A DNA stretch of 42,056 nucleotides from Aureispira sp. GTDB lineage: Bacteria > Bacteroidota > Bacteroidia > Chitinophagales > Saprospiraceae. The translations under genes and the position numbers were made by a program. Below are positions 1-7,837 of this stretch, one piece after another (positions within the stretch are counted from its first letter, which is position 1; each line of letters starts with the position of its first letter). The stretch covers positions 1 to 42,056 of the forward strand of contig JAAEPD010000540.1 of NCBI GenBank assembly GCA_024222455.1. Reading direction: 5' to 3'. The notes under the pieces were generated by a model. The model ran no database searches. It was given only the letters and a program-made list of their open reading frames with translations, and was not told the origin of the DNA.

Positions 1-2
1 GT

Positions 3-38
3 GAGGCCCTTTTGAAGGAAAAAAATGTTACTGTTTAA
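3..38 (+). CDS. C-terminal tail of a gene cut by the window edge
   Basis: Frame 3 of the first bases reads EALLKEKNVTV and then TAA. The composition looks like the end of an ordinary soluble protein, and a gene running in from the left is expected at an arbitrary window edge. Eleven residues are too few to name a family, so this could be chance. Confidence 0.25.
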   Translation, partial: EALLKEKNVTV

Positions 39-107
39 AACTAGGAATGAGTTAAGTAAATCAAACTAATGGTTAACTTATAGGTTTCTAATAAAATTCT
101 TTTTTAA

Positions 108-236
108 AAGTGTCCCGCTAAATTGATACACCTCAAAATAGCAAAGGGAGCCAACGTAGATTTTTGTGTAGAATGGTGTAATGATGTAAACGAAGACTGT
201 TCAGCTAAGCGTGTAAAACCAAAAGTGTTAAAGTAA
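108..236 (+). pseudogene. Cys-rich open frame without a start, possible gene remnant
   Basis: Between TAA at 105 and TAA at 234 an open frame of 42 codons has no ATG. Its distal part reads FCVEWCNDVNEDC followed by a basic tail (SAKRVKPKVLK), which looks more like a real C-terminus than random AT-rich sequence. It lies just upstream of another Cys-rich gene (314-757), so it may be the end of a decayed relative. The rest of 39-313 shows nothing else I can name. Low confidence. Confidence 0.2.
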
Positions 237-313
237 CTTGGTTTACCAACTGTTTCATCTAAGTAAAGCGTTTTCTAGGCAAACAGATTATTTATCTACA
301 AACACTATCTTTT

Positions 314-757
314 ATGAAAGCAATAAATATACTCTCACTAATCGGGGCTTTGGTTTTGACCAGTTTTATAGGATGTAAAAAACCTACAACTTGTATTTTA
401 GTACCTACTGTATTGGAGGAGCTAATAGATGAATACCAAAATTGTGAAATTTCAGAATATGAGTTGGAAGGCAAAACTTACTATAAGGTATCCTATATGA
501 CTACTTGGGACGATGGAACTCCCTGGCAAGAAATTAGAGCATATACTTTAGATGGAGAAGATCAAGGTATGTGTGGATGGTGTGGAACACCACCTTTGTC
601 CTTATGTCAGCGACTACAAGACTGTGATGTCGTCTACAGAAGTGCTGATTTTGATCCAGAAAACTTGCCTGCTGTAGATGTATATGGGGTGAAAGGGCCT
701 ATAGAAGAATGTGGAGATAAGGCAACTTGTGGGTTTGGAGAAGAAGAAAAGGGCTAG
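314..757 (+). CDS. Small Cys-rich lipoprotein, function unknown
   Basis: This encodes 147 residues. The N-terminus is a lipoprotein signal: a short basic start (MKA), a hydrophobic core, and a lipobox TSFIGC with the acylated Cys at residue 21. Eight further cysteines lie in the mature part, including a CGWC pair near residue 87 and CGDKATC near the end, so disulfides or metal binding are possible. The C-terminus is acidic and glycine-rich (GFGEEEKG). I recognise no domain. The mature protein should be tethered to a membrane facing the periplasm or outside. The gene stands alone and ends at a strong bidirectional terminator shared with the convergent porP-like gene. Confidence 0.75.
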   Translation: MKAINILSLIGALVLTSFIGCKKPTTCILVPTVLEELIDEYQNCEISEYELEGKTYYKVSYMTTWDDGTPWQEIRAYTLDGEDQGMCGWCGTPPLSLCQRLQDCDVVYRSADFDPENLPAVDVYGVKGPIEECGDKATCGFGEEEKG

Positions 758-780
758 TTCTAAAATAAAAATAATAAAAA

Positions 781-817
781 AAATGCATCAATACTTAACT
801 GTGTTGATGCATTTTTT
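781..817. terminator. Bidirectional rho-independent terminator
   Basis: A perfect 11-bp stem (781-791 with 804-814; arm AAATGCATCAA) with a 12-nt loop is followed by a T-run on the plus strand and preceded by an A-run that serves the minus strand. It sits between the convergent genes ending at 757 and 837, so it probably ends both transcripts. Confidence 0.85.
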
Positions 818-836
818 GTTGAAGTTAGATGATGAA

Positions 837-1844
837 CTAATCAACTGGTTTTGATTTTGTTCTAAGAGTTGTTTTATCAAAAAACCAACCTCGTCCTCCA
901 CTATTGAATACATAAGTTAGCATCACTTCATGGTTAGTACCTGTGTGACGAGTCAAGCTATTAGCACCAACACTGAAGGCATAACCAATACGAAATTGTT
1001 TCTTGACCGTAACATTGAAATCTGCAATGATAGAAGCATCAGTAGAGGCACCCAAACCTATTTGGAATACATTATCCCATACGTAACGAAGGTTAGCTGT
1101 AAAGTGTAAAGGTGAACTTGGCGCATATTTCAACCAAACAGAAGGAACCAAGAAGTGTTTTTTAGCTTTGCTATCTTCTTGTTGCTGTTTGCCATTAAGC
1201 TTGATTCTTACACCTGTATTAAAATACATATGAGCTACTCTTCGCATATTAGATAGAGCTGTATCATCATGGAATTTTACATTCAAAGAAATCATCTGAG
1301 GCACAGAAATACCTACATAATACAAATCATTGTAATAGAATATTCCAGCTCCAGCATCAGGTAAAAACTTAGTGTCATTGCCATTCACTATCAAAGGATC
1401 ATCCACATCATTATAAAGTAAATCTGCTCCTTTTAAGCGATACATAAGTCCTGACAAAGAAATACCTAAAAGTAAGCGGTGACGTTTGTATAAACCTTCT
1501 TTTTCTGATTTGAAACGAAGATGATAAGCATAATTTAGCTGAAGTCCTGTGAAAGAAGTAGGACCTGTTTGATCATGCATGAACATACCTCCAAAACCCA
1601 TGTTTTGGCGATCAGCAAAATAATTAAAATTGAGCATAGCCGTTCGTGGAGCTTGAGTCATACCAGTCCATTGATGGCGATAAGTAGCTGCTATAGAGGT
1701 AATGTCTTCCCAACCTGTCATGGCAGGGTTGAGCATAGTAGCGCTGTGTTGATATTCACTAAGTAAGGGTAACTGTTGGCTGTATACATTGCTAAAAAAC
1801 AATGCACTCAAAAGAATACTTAATGTATATTGCCCCAATCGCAT
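837..1844 (-). CDS. PorP/SprF family T9SS outer-membrane protein
   Basis: This 335-residue protein matches the PorP/SprF family, outer-membrane beta-barrel components needed for T9SS secretion or for attaching gliding adhesins. A signal peptide (about 1-22, ending SNVYSQ) is followed by the family signature: QLPLLSEYQHSATMLNPAMTG, then a YRHQWTGM segment and a run of amphipathic strands such as NFNYFADRQNMGFGGMF. The final strands (RIGYAFSVG, HEVMLTYVF) are typical. The length is normal. Many Bacteroidota carry several SprF paralogs, each paired with a large adhesin; here the nearest candidate partner is the giant SprB-repeat protein 20 kb away, so any pairing is only inference. The ATG at 1844 leads directly into the signal peptide. 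Confidence 0.92.
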   Translation of the reverse strand: MRLGQYTLSILLSALFFSNVYSQQLPLLSEYQHSATMLNPAMTGWEDITSIAATYRHQWTGMTQAPRTAMLNFNYFADRQNMGFGGMFMHDQTGPTSFTGLQLNYAYHLRFKSEKEGLYKRHRLLLGISLSGLMYRLKGADLLYNDVDDPLIVNGNDTKFLPDAGAGIFYYNDLYYVGISVPQMISLNVKFHDDTALSNMRRVAHMYFNTGVRIKLNGKQQQEDSKAKKHFLVPSVWLKYAPSSPLHFTANLRYVWDNVFQIGLGASTDASIIADFNVTVKKQFRIGYAFSVGANSLTRHTGTNHEVMLTYVFNSGGRGWFFDKTTLRTKSKPVD

Positions 1845-1996
1845 AATTACTATTGTTTTCGTGTTGATATTAGTTCCTGAAGTTTTCTACAATAGTACTA
1901 ACTATCAAGATAGAATGACTTCTCCTTTTAAAATTGGACATCAAAATACACAAAAAAGCTTATTGGGCAAAATTTAGGAGATAAACTACAAGGCTT

Positions 1997-2566
1997 TTAT
2001 AAATGCCTCTCTAATCGAGATGCAATATCTTGAAATACGAATCTAGGCTTTTGAGTTCGCCATTTTACGTCTAAAAAATCTTCTCCAAAATGCACATATT
2101 GGTTGATGTTATGCTCTTCCATCTCCTCAAGGACATGATCCAAAAAATTAACAAAACAAACCCAACCTCCTTCATCATCAACATCTTCAAACCATTCTTC
2201 ATAGTAACAATCATCACTACCATGAAAATTTAAAACATTTTCACCGATTAATATAAATTTAGAAATTCCTTCTTTTTGCAAATAATCAATTACATGCTGT
2301 TTTAGATTGAGTACATCATTATAAATACAATCATTCCATTCCCCAATCAACTCCAATATAGCATAACTATCAGCATAGTCTACATAGAGTATTTTTAGGT
2401 ATAAAGTTTCAGATTCAAACCCATCCCATTGAGGATGAATGAAGTAGTTGTATATAGTATTAGTGAACCCAAATTCGCTGTATACTCGATTATAAAATGG
2501 AGATTTGTTATCTTCAGAAGCAATATATTCTACTCTCCATCTATAATGAGGTTCTATTGTATGCAT
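1997..2566 (-). CDS. Conserved hypothetical protein, acidic, soluble
   Basis: This encodes 189 residues with no signal peptide or membrane segment. The sequence opens MHTIEPHYRWRVEYIASEDN and contains YSEFGFTNTIYNYFIHPQWD, KILYVDYADSYAILELIGEWND and an acidic block, DDCYYEEWFEDVDDEGGW. I recall this pattern as a widespread conserved Bacteroidota family with no assigned function. The many acidic and aromatic residues suggest a compact cytosolic protein. It lies 152 bp upstream of porP/sprF on the same strand; co-transcription is possible but the gap is wide. I cannot assign a role. Confidence 0.8.
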   Translation of the reverse strand: MHTIEPHYRWRVEYIASEDNKSPFYNRVYSEFGFTNTIYNYFIHPQWDGFESETLYLKILYVDYADSYAILELIGEWNDCIYNDVLNLKQHVIDYLQKEGISKFILIGENVLNFHGSDDCYYEEWFEDVDDEGGWVCFVNFLDHVLEEMEEHNINQYVHFGEDFLDVKWRTQKPRFVFQDIASRLERHL

Positions 2567-2737
2567 AGTCTAGATTTATGGTGAAAACTGTCTTATCTAA
2601 AACGCTTAAATACCATTAGGGTTGCGAACTTGCGTTTAAATTCCAAAAATGTTTTTAGACTAGTATTATAAATACTCTATAAATGCCTTTTTAACAAGAC
2701 GATAGCCATAATTAACAATTTAAGAACTAGAATTTCG

Positions 2738-2745
2738 TATATTTG
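2738..2745 (+). promoter_or_regulatory. Candidate -7 promoter box for the DUF5683 gene
   Basis: TATATTTG matches the Bacteroidota -7 consensus TAnnTTTG exactly and lies 52 bp upstream of the ATG at 2798. No TTG occurs at the usual -33 distance; TTAAC at 2712-2716 is the nearest element. Moderate to low confidence. Confidence 0.4.
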
Positions 2746-2797
2746 AGCTATATTTCGAGCTTAAAACCAGAACTAAAAAACGGTAAATAGTTGTTAG

Positions 2798-3481
2798 ATG
2801 ATAAACAAAACTCAACCATCTTGGGTTCGATTAATTTTTATAGTTGTTTTTATAACTATAGGCACCATAAATACAAGTACATATGCGCAACAAGATTCCT
2901 CTGATACTGCCAAAATTCTACAAGATAGCTCCAGACAAAAAGCCAATAACAAAAAAGCTGAACGTCAAAAAAAGAATAAAAGCTTTCGTCCAGTCCCACG
3001 TACAGCCACGCTCTTAGCACTGATACCAGGAGGAGGTCAAATCTATAATAGAAGTTATTGGAAATTGCCTATTGTATTTGGTGGATTAGGAGGTTTAGGC
3101 TACTGGGCAATGAGCTCACGCCAAAAATATATATGTTATCGCAAGGCTTATTTGGCTGCTGTAGATACTTCTTATTCTGTATTGCCAATATGTGGAATAG
3201 ATACCTCTATAACTGAAGCTTCGGAGCTGAAAATATTGAGAGACAACAATCAGCAAATGTTTGAATGGGCAGTTATTGCTTTTACCGTTTTTTATGGGCT
3301 AACTATTCTAGACGCTTTTGTCGATGCACACCTCAAGAGTTTTGATGTGAGTGACGACTTGAGTATGTCTATACGTCCAAGATTGAAATATAATGCTTTG
3401 GTGCAAAGTTTTGAAACCAGTGTAGGACTTAAAGTTACGCCCCGTTATCACGCTAAGGTGAAACCTCCAGATCTTTGGTAA
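2798..3481 (+). CDS. DUF5683 domain membrane protein
   Basis: This 227-residue protein has a hydrophobic signal or anchor (about 10-30, ending STYAQQ), a charged Lys/Gln-rich linker (about 45-65), and the DUF5683 core: PRTATLLALIPGGGQIYNRS at 67-86, with a following hydrophobic segment (about 90-106), then a second membrane segment around 153-172 (WAVIAFTVFYGLTILDAFVDAHL). The PGGGQIYN-x-WKLP motif is the family hallmark. The function is unknown; in many Bacteroidota a member sits next to parB, but not here. It may share a transcript with the U32 gene 34 bp downstream. The A-rich sequence before the ATG fits a leader without a Shine-Dalgarno. Confidence 0.85.
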   Translation: MINKTQPSWVRLIFIVVFITIGTINTSTYAQQDSSDTAKILQDSSRQKANNKKAERQKKNKSFRPVPRTATLLALIPGGGQIYNRSYWKLPIVFGGLGGLGYWAMSSRQKYICYRKAYLAAVDTSYSVLPICGIDTSITEASELKILRDNNQQMFEWAVIAFTVFYGLTILDAFVDAHLKSFDVSDDLSMSIRPRLKYNALVQSFETSVGLKVTPRYHAKVKPPDLW

Positions 3482-3515
3482 TGTTAATTAACTAGATAAA
3501 AATTCTGAATAAACA

Positions 3516-4760
3516 ATGAGTACTAAAAATATAGAAATATTAGCCCCTGTAGGTTCTTATGAATCCTTGACAGCAGCCTTAAAAGCAGGGTGCAATTCTA
3601 TTTATTTTGGTGTAGAGCAGCTCAATATGAGGGCTCGTTCCTCAATCAATTTTACAACTGATGATCTAAAAAAGATAAGTGAGATCTGTAAGGAACAGAA
3701 TGTGAAAACTTATCTAACCATTAACACCATTCTCTATAGTCACGATATTCGATTGATGAAAACAATCGTAGATAAGGCCAAAGAGAACGGAATAACAGCT
3801 ATAATAGCAGCAGATCATGCCGTGATGGCTTATTGCAAGTTGATAGGAATGCCACTCCATATTTCAACTCAGGTTAATGTGACAAATATAGAGACTGTTG
3901 CATTTTATGCAGCTTTTGCCAATGTGATGGTCTTGTCAAGAGAGTTGAGTTTAAGGCAAGTAGCAGAGATAGCCCAAGAGATAGAACGAAGAGAGATAAA
4001 AGGGCCTTCTGGAGAGTTAATTAAATTAGAAATTTTTGCGCATGGAGCTCTTTGTATGGCTGTTTCGGGTAAGTGTTACTTAAGTTTACATTCTAATAAT
4101 TCTTCTGCTAATAGAGGGGCTTGTATTCAAAATTGCAGAAAAGAATATATAGTGACTAGCAAAGAAGATGGAGTAGAACTGAATATTGATAATGAATATA
4201 TAATGAGTGCAAAAGATCTTTGTACCATTGGATTTTTAGATAAGATTTTGAACTCAGGAGTAAGTATCCTCAAGATAGAAGGAAGAGGGAGAGCTGCTGA
4301 TTATGTAGATACTGTTGTTCGTTGTTACAAGGAAGCAGTCACAGCTCTAGAAGACGGAACTTATTCTAAAGAAAAGATAGAAGCTTGGACAGAACAACTT
4401 TCCAAAGTGTACAATCGAGGATTTTGGGATGGCTATTATTTAGGCCGAAAAATGGGCGAGTGGAATGACTCTTATGGCTCCAAAGCTACTGAAAAAAAGA
4501 TATTCCTTGGCAGAGGTGTCAAATATTATAAAAAAATCAACGTAGGTGAGTTTAGAATGGAGTCCTATTCACTAAAAACGGGTGATCAAATCCTGATTAC
4601 AGGACCAACTATTGGGGCTCTGAAGGCAAATGTTGAGGAGCTTAGAGTGGATGATGTCAAAGTAGAATCTGTAAAAAAAGGAGATGTTTTTTCCTTTAAG
4701 GTTGATGAAACCATACGACCTTCTGCTAAACTATATAAGATTGTAAGTACAGATGGTTAG
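3516..4760 (+). CDS. U32 peptidase family protein, TrhP-like tRNA uridine hydroxylation factor
   Basis: This 414-residue protein is a U32 family member. The N-terminal TIM-barrel part begins IEILAPVGSYESLTAALKAG and includes the conserved YFGVEQLNMRA. The family signature is at 172-207: EIFAHGALCMAVSGKCYLS, then NRGACIQNCRKEY, giving four cysteines (C180, C187, C203, C207) that in relatives bind an iron-sulfur cluster. A C-terminal beta-barrel follows. The length and single U32 module resemble E. coli TrhP (YegQ), which makes 5-hydroxyuridine at tRNA position 34 from prephenate. The old label collagenase-like protease is probably wrong. The stop overlaps the start of the ferredoxin gene by 8 bp, which fits a need for a redox partner. 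RlhA-like or UbiU/V-like roles cannot be excluded. Confidence 0.88.
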   Translation: MSTKNIEILAPVGSYESLTAALKAGCNSIYFGVEQLNMRARSSINFTTDDLKKISEICKEQNVKTYLTINTILYSHDIRLMKTIVDKAKENGITAIIAADHAVMAYCKLIGMPLHISTQVNVTNIETVAFYAAFANVMVLSRELSLRQVAEIAQEIERREIKGPSGELIKLEIFAHGALCMAVSGKCYLSLHSNNSSANRGACIQNCRKEYIVTSKEDGVELNIDNEYIMSAKDLCTIGFLDKILNSGVSILKIEGRGRAADYVDTVVRCYKEAVTALEDGTYSKEKIEAWTEQLSKVYNRGFWDGYYLGRKMGEWNDSYGSKATEKKIFLGRGVKYYKKINVGEFRMESYSLKTGDQILITGPTIGALKANVEELRVDDVKVESVKKGDVFSFKVDETIRPSAKLYKIVSTDG

Positions 4761-4980
4761 AATAATGTTTCATAGAGGGAAATGCATTGGATGTAATGGC
4801 TGTGTAGAAGCAGCTCCTGAGAGGTGGAGAATCTCCAAAAAAGATGGAAGATGTACTCTTATTGAAGGCAAAGAAAAGAAAGGAATATTCAAAGCAATAG
4901 TAAGTATGGATGAGTATGATCAAAACCTTAGAGCAGCGGCCTGTTGCCCTGTTAAGATCATTCAGGTTGAAATAGTCTAA
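4753..4980 (+). CDS. Single-cluster [4Fe-4S] ferredoxin
   Basis: This is a 75-residue soluble ferredoxin. C11, C14 and C17 form CIGCNGC and the fourth ligand is in ACCPVKI (C64 or C65 before Pro66), so one [4Fe-4S] cluster is expected. The middle (APERWRISKKDGRC) is typical of ferredoxins found beside U32 genes in Bacteroidota. It overlaps the U32 gene by 8 bp and precedes the glycosyltransferase by 4 bp, so it is translationally coupled on both sides. Its likely job is to supply electrons to, or maintain the cluster of, the U32 protein; that is inferred from context. Confidence 0.88.
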   Translation: MVRIMFHRGKCIGCNGCVEAAPERWRISKKDGRCTLIEGKEKKGIFKAIVSMDEYDQNLRAAACCPVKIIQVEIV

Positions 4981-4984
4981 TAGA

Positions 4985-5983
4985 ATGGCTAAACAACCCA
5001 AAATACTCATTATACGCTTTAGTTCTATAGGCGATATTGTATTGACTACACCTGTCATTCGATGCCTAAAAAAGCAGTTAGGAGCAGACTTACATTTTCT
5101 GACTAAGGCAGCCTATACACCTATTTTAGAGGCTAATCCGTATCTAAGCAAAATTCATACAATTGATAAGCAGAATAGCCCCTTAGCAGAAGTAGTTGCT
5201 AAGCTAAAAAAAGAAGATTATGATTATATAATCGATCTGCACAAGAACCTACGTTCTTGGTATACTAGATGGAAATTAGGAACCAAGAGTTATGCCTTTC
5301 AAAAACTCAATTTTCAAAAATGGCTCTTAACTCAATTTAAGGTAGATAAGCTACCCAATATTCACATTGTAGATCGCTACCTAAATACTACAAAAAAGCT
5401 AGGTGTCCAAAACGATAATCTAGGCTTAGATTATTTTGTCCCAGCAAAAGATAACCTTGATCCAAAGACCTTAAATTTGAGGCTGCAACCTAATCAATAT
5501 ATAGCCTTTGTGATAGGCGCAACTCATTCAACCAAGAGACTTCCTGCTCAAAAGATAAAATCAATTTGTTCCAAAATTGATTATCCAATTGTCCTAATAG
5601 GTGCTAAAGGTGACCAAGAAGCGGCAAAAATAGTAGAACAAGCAGGCCAACAAGTTATTAATCTCTGTGGGCAACTAAACCTAAATCAATCGGCCTCTAT
5701 AGTAGCTCAATCCCATCAAGTTATTGCACACGATACTGGTTTTATGCATATAGCGGCAGCCTTCCAAAAAGATATTATTTCAATATGGGGAAACACTGTA
5801 CCCCAATTTGGAATGTATCCATATTACCCTACAGGGGGAGAAAAAGGACGGATAGTAGAAACCCCAAAATTAGCTTGCCGACCATGCTCCAAAATCGGCT
5901 ATTCAAGCTGCCCTAAGGGACATTTTCAGTGTATGGGGAATATTGATGAACAAAGGGTTTTAGACCATTTAGACTTACCATAA
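4985..5983 (+). CDS. Glycosyltransferase family 9 (heptosyltransferase-like)
   Basis: This 332-residue protein matches GT9, enzymes that move ADP-heptose or related sugars onto the lipopolysaccharide core at the cytosolic face of the inner membrane. The N-terminal Rossmann half has the hallmark ILIIRFSSIGDIVLTTPVIR, followed by DYDYIIDLHKNLRS. The second half has AFVIGATHSTKRLP, a loop binding the donor phosphates, and HDTGFMHIAAAF, the conserved HDTG-type motif. The C-terminal Cys-rich stretch (ACRPCSKIGYSSCPKGHFQC) is common in the Bacteroidota branch. The sugar and acceptor cannot be read from sequence. The gene is the last of a tight three-gene run with the U32 and ferredoxin genes; the functional link is unclear. 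Confidence 0.9.
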   Translation: MAKQPKILIIRFSSIGDIVLTTPVIRCLKKQLGADLHFLTKAAYTPILEANPYLSKIHTIDKQNSPLAEVVAKLKKEDYDYIIDLHKNLRSWYTRWKLGTKSYAFQKLNFQKWLLTQFKVDKLPNIHIVDRYLNTTKKLGVQNDNLGLDYFVPAKDNLDPKTLNLRLQPNQYIAFVIGATHSTKRLPAQKIKSICSKIDYPIVLIGAKGDQEAAKIVEQAGQQVINLCGQLNLNQSASIVAQSHQVIAHDTGFMHIAAAFQKDIISIWGNTVPQFGMYPYYPTGGEKGRIVETPKLACRPCSKIGYSSCPKGHFQCMGNIDEQRVLDHLDLP

Positions 5984-6061
5984 CCTCACCTGTTTAGGCT
6001 ATGCAACTCTGTTCACAAATAAAATAGCCAATCTTCATATAAGCAATTAACTTAACTTCTC

Positions 6062-6069
6062 TATATTTG
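6062..6069 (+). promoter_or_regulatory. Candidate -7 promoter box for the efflux operon
   Basis: TATATTTG, an exact TAnnTTTG match, lies in the 216-bp gap before the cupin gene. Transcription from here would give a leader of about 125-160 nt. No clear TTG sits at the -33 distance. It is the best promoter candidate for the cupin-RND operon. Confidence 0.4.
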
Positions 6070-6199
6070 CGGCGCTTCAAACAGATTGAATGCCGTTAGT
6101 TGAGATTATCTATCCCTTGGTTGAATACTAATAGAGATAACCAACAAACTTTATACATTTGTGTATATATCAATGAGTGTTCAACGAGATTGTGGATGA

Positions 6200-6535
6200 A
6201 TGGCTTTAAAGATCAAAAAATATAAAACAAGTATTATGAATATACTAGATGATTTAAATTTTACGACAGCAAAACCAGCAGTTTTAAAATTAAAGCAGAA
6301 TGAGAGTGTCAATATTTTGACTGTTGGATTGATAGAAAAACAACTCTTGACTAAGCACAAAACTAAATGGCCAACAACTTTAGTTGTTTTGCAAGGAGCC
6401 ATAATATTTAAGATAGAAGGTGAAGAAATAAATTTGAAGAAATTCGATGTGTTTGACATACCTGTTAATGTAGAACATGAGGTAGAGGGGCAAGATGAAC
6501 GCAATGTGTTTATGTTGACACAAGAAAAGCGATAG
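6200..6535 (+). CDS. Small cupin-domain protein
   Basis: This encodes 111 residues and looks like a single-domain cupin: EKQLLTKHKTKWPTTLVVLQGAIIFKIEG, then LKKFDVFDIPVNVEHEVEG, the two beta-barrel motifs with G-x5-P-x-H-like spacing. Relatives I recall begin MNI..DL, so the second in-frame ATG at 6236 (MNILDDLNF) is a likelier start than 6200. The usual metal-binding His set is incomplete (only HKTK and VEHEV), so it may bind a small ligand without catalysis. It lies 36 bp before the efflux adaptor and may act as a ligand-binding accessory of that operon; this is inference. Confidence 0.75.
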   Translation: MALKIKKYKTSIMNILDDLNFTTAKPAVLKLKQNESVNILTVGLIEKQLLTKHKTKWPTTLVVLQGAIIFKIEGEEINLKKFDVFDIPVNVEHEVEGQDERNVFMLTQEKR

Positions 6536-6571
6536 AAGCAAAAGACTATTGAATAAAATAAGAGAAGAGTT

Positions 6572-7696
6572 ATGAATAAGATATTTAGAAAAATCAGTGT
6601 ATTGCTAGGGATAGCTATCCTAATAGGTGGTATCATGTTGGCCTCCAAAATAGGAAACCCTCCAAAAGACAAGGAAAAGACAATAGATGCAGTTGCAGCT
6701 CCCGAAAACTATGTCTATACCACTATAGCTAAAAACAAAGAGCTTAGTACAGATATTCTGGTGAGTGGGAAATTAGTACCTAAACAAAAAATAGATATTA
6801 TCGCAGAAGTGATGGGTACCCTAAAGAGTACTAAAAAAGCCTTAAGAGAAGGAGTTTCTTTCCGAAAAGGTGAATTGATAATGTCTATAGACGATACAGA
6901 TACGCAATTAGATCTAGCTGCTACCAAAAGTCAACTGTACAGTACTATTGTTAGAATGTTACCAGATTTAGAGGCAGATTATACCGATAATTTTTCAGCA
7001 TGGGACACTTACGTCAAAAACTTTGATAAAGATAAGCCTATTCAAGAATTGCCAAAAGCTAAAAGTGAACGTGAAAAACTGTATGTAGCAGCCAAAGGCT
7101 TAGAAAATATCTACCTGTCTATTAAGCGCAAAGAGCATATGCTCACCAAATTCCATATTTATGCACCATTTAGTGGAGTGTTGACTTCTGCTGCTGTACA
7201 ACAAGGGGCTTTGGTCCGAGCAGGACAGCCTTTAGCACAGTTGATGAATGCAACTAGCTATGAGTTAGAGGCGACAGTAGCTTTAGCCGATGCTCAGTTT
7301 TTTAAGAATGGCAGCAAAGTAGAATTGTATTCGGAAGTAACTAATCAGCAATGGAAGGGAACTGTTGTGCGTTCAGGAAAAACGATTGACCAGAAGACGC
7401 AAACACAAAAGATTTTTGTAGCTGTTTCGGGTGGAAATCTGAATGAAGGAATGTTCCTGAATGGAAAAGTAGCCTCCAAGACGATGACTAATGTCATTAC
7501 AATACCTCGCAAATTATTAGTCAAAGAAAACGCCATCTATACCATCAAAGAGGATAAACTAAAATTGCAAACAATTACGCTCCTACAAACTATCGGAAAT
7601 GAGGTAGTGATAAGAGGTGTAGAAGATGGAGCTGTCCTCTTGGCTGTGCCTGTATTGGGAGCCTATGAGGGTATGCCTGTGAAATTGATGGACTAA
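6572..7696 (+). CDS. RND efflux periplasmic adaptor (membrane fusion protein)
   Basis: This 374-residue adaptor bridges the inner-membrane pump and the TolC channel. It has an N-terminal membrane anchor (about 8-25). The barrel-sandwich (lipoyl) domain is split in two: residues about 58-90 (ILVSGKLVPKQKIDIIAEV) and about 196-225 (IYAPFSGVLTSAAVQQGALV, then GQPLAQL). A short charged hairpin lies between them, shorter than in E. coli AcrA. A beta-barrel and membrane-proximal domain follow, with GMFLNGKV near residue 295. It comes first of the three structural genes, 141 bp ahead of the pump; that gap holds a long inverted repeat. The substrate is unknown. Confidence 0.92.
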   Translation: MNKIFRKISVLLGIAILIGGIMLASKIGNPPKDKEKTIDAVAAPENYVYTTIAKNKELSTDILVSGKLVPKQKIDIIAEVMGTLKSTKKALREGVSFRKGELIMSIDDTDTQLDLAATKSQLYSTIVRMLPDLEADYTDNFSAWDTYVKNFDKDKPIQELPKAKSEREKLYVAAKGLENIYLSIKRKEHMLTKFHIYAPFSGVLTSAAVQQGALVRAGQPLAQLMNATSYELEATVALADAQFFKNGSKVELYSEVTNQQWKGTVVRSGKTIDQKTQTQKIFVAVSGGNLNEGMFLNGKVASKTMTNVITIPRKLLVKENAIYTIKEDKLKLQTITLLQTIGNEVVIRGVEDGAVLLAVPVLGAYEGMPVKLMD

Positions 7697-7698
7697 AA

Positions 7699-7820
7699 AC
7701 TAGATACTAGTAGTTAGATGATTAGAATTTAGACTAAAAATTGCTAGCAAGTTTTAAGCAAAGGTCTTTTTCTATCTTGGTGGAATCTAAATACTAATAA
7801 TCTAATATTTAATATCTGAT
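7699..7820. repeat. Long imperfect inverted repeat in the adaptor-pump spacer
   Basis: The arms are 7699-7732 and 7787-7820. They match at 26 of 34 positions, and the inner 19 bp (7714-7732 with 7787-7805) differ at only two. The 54-nt loop contains a perfect 10-bp palindrome, TTGCTAGCAA (7741-7750). The element fills nearly all the gap between the adaptor stop and the pump start. It could fold as an mRNA stem that tunes pump expression, or be a small dispersed element; no second copy was seen in this window. Confidence 0.7.
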
Positions 7821-7837
7821 AGAAAGATTAAAATATT

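Noticed and set aside
3516-4760. Secreted collagenase
   Set aside because: There is no signal peptide, and the four conserved cysteines and length fit TrhP-type tRNA modification proteins.
5997-6029. Short 6-bp inverted repeat after the glycosyltransferase gene, possible terminator
   Set aside because: The stem is short, the loop is over 20 nt and no T-run follows.
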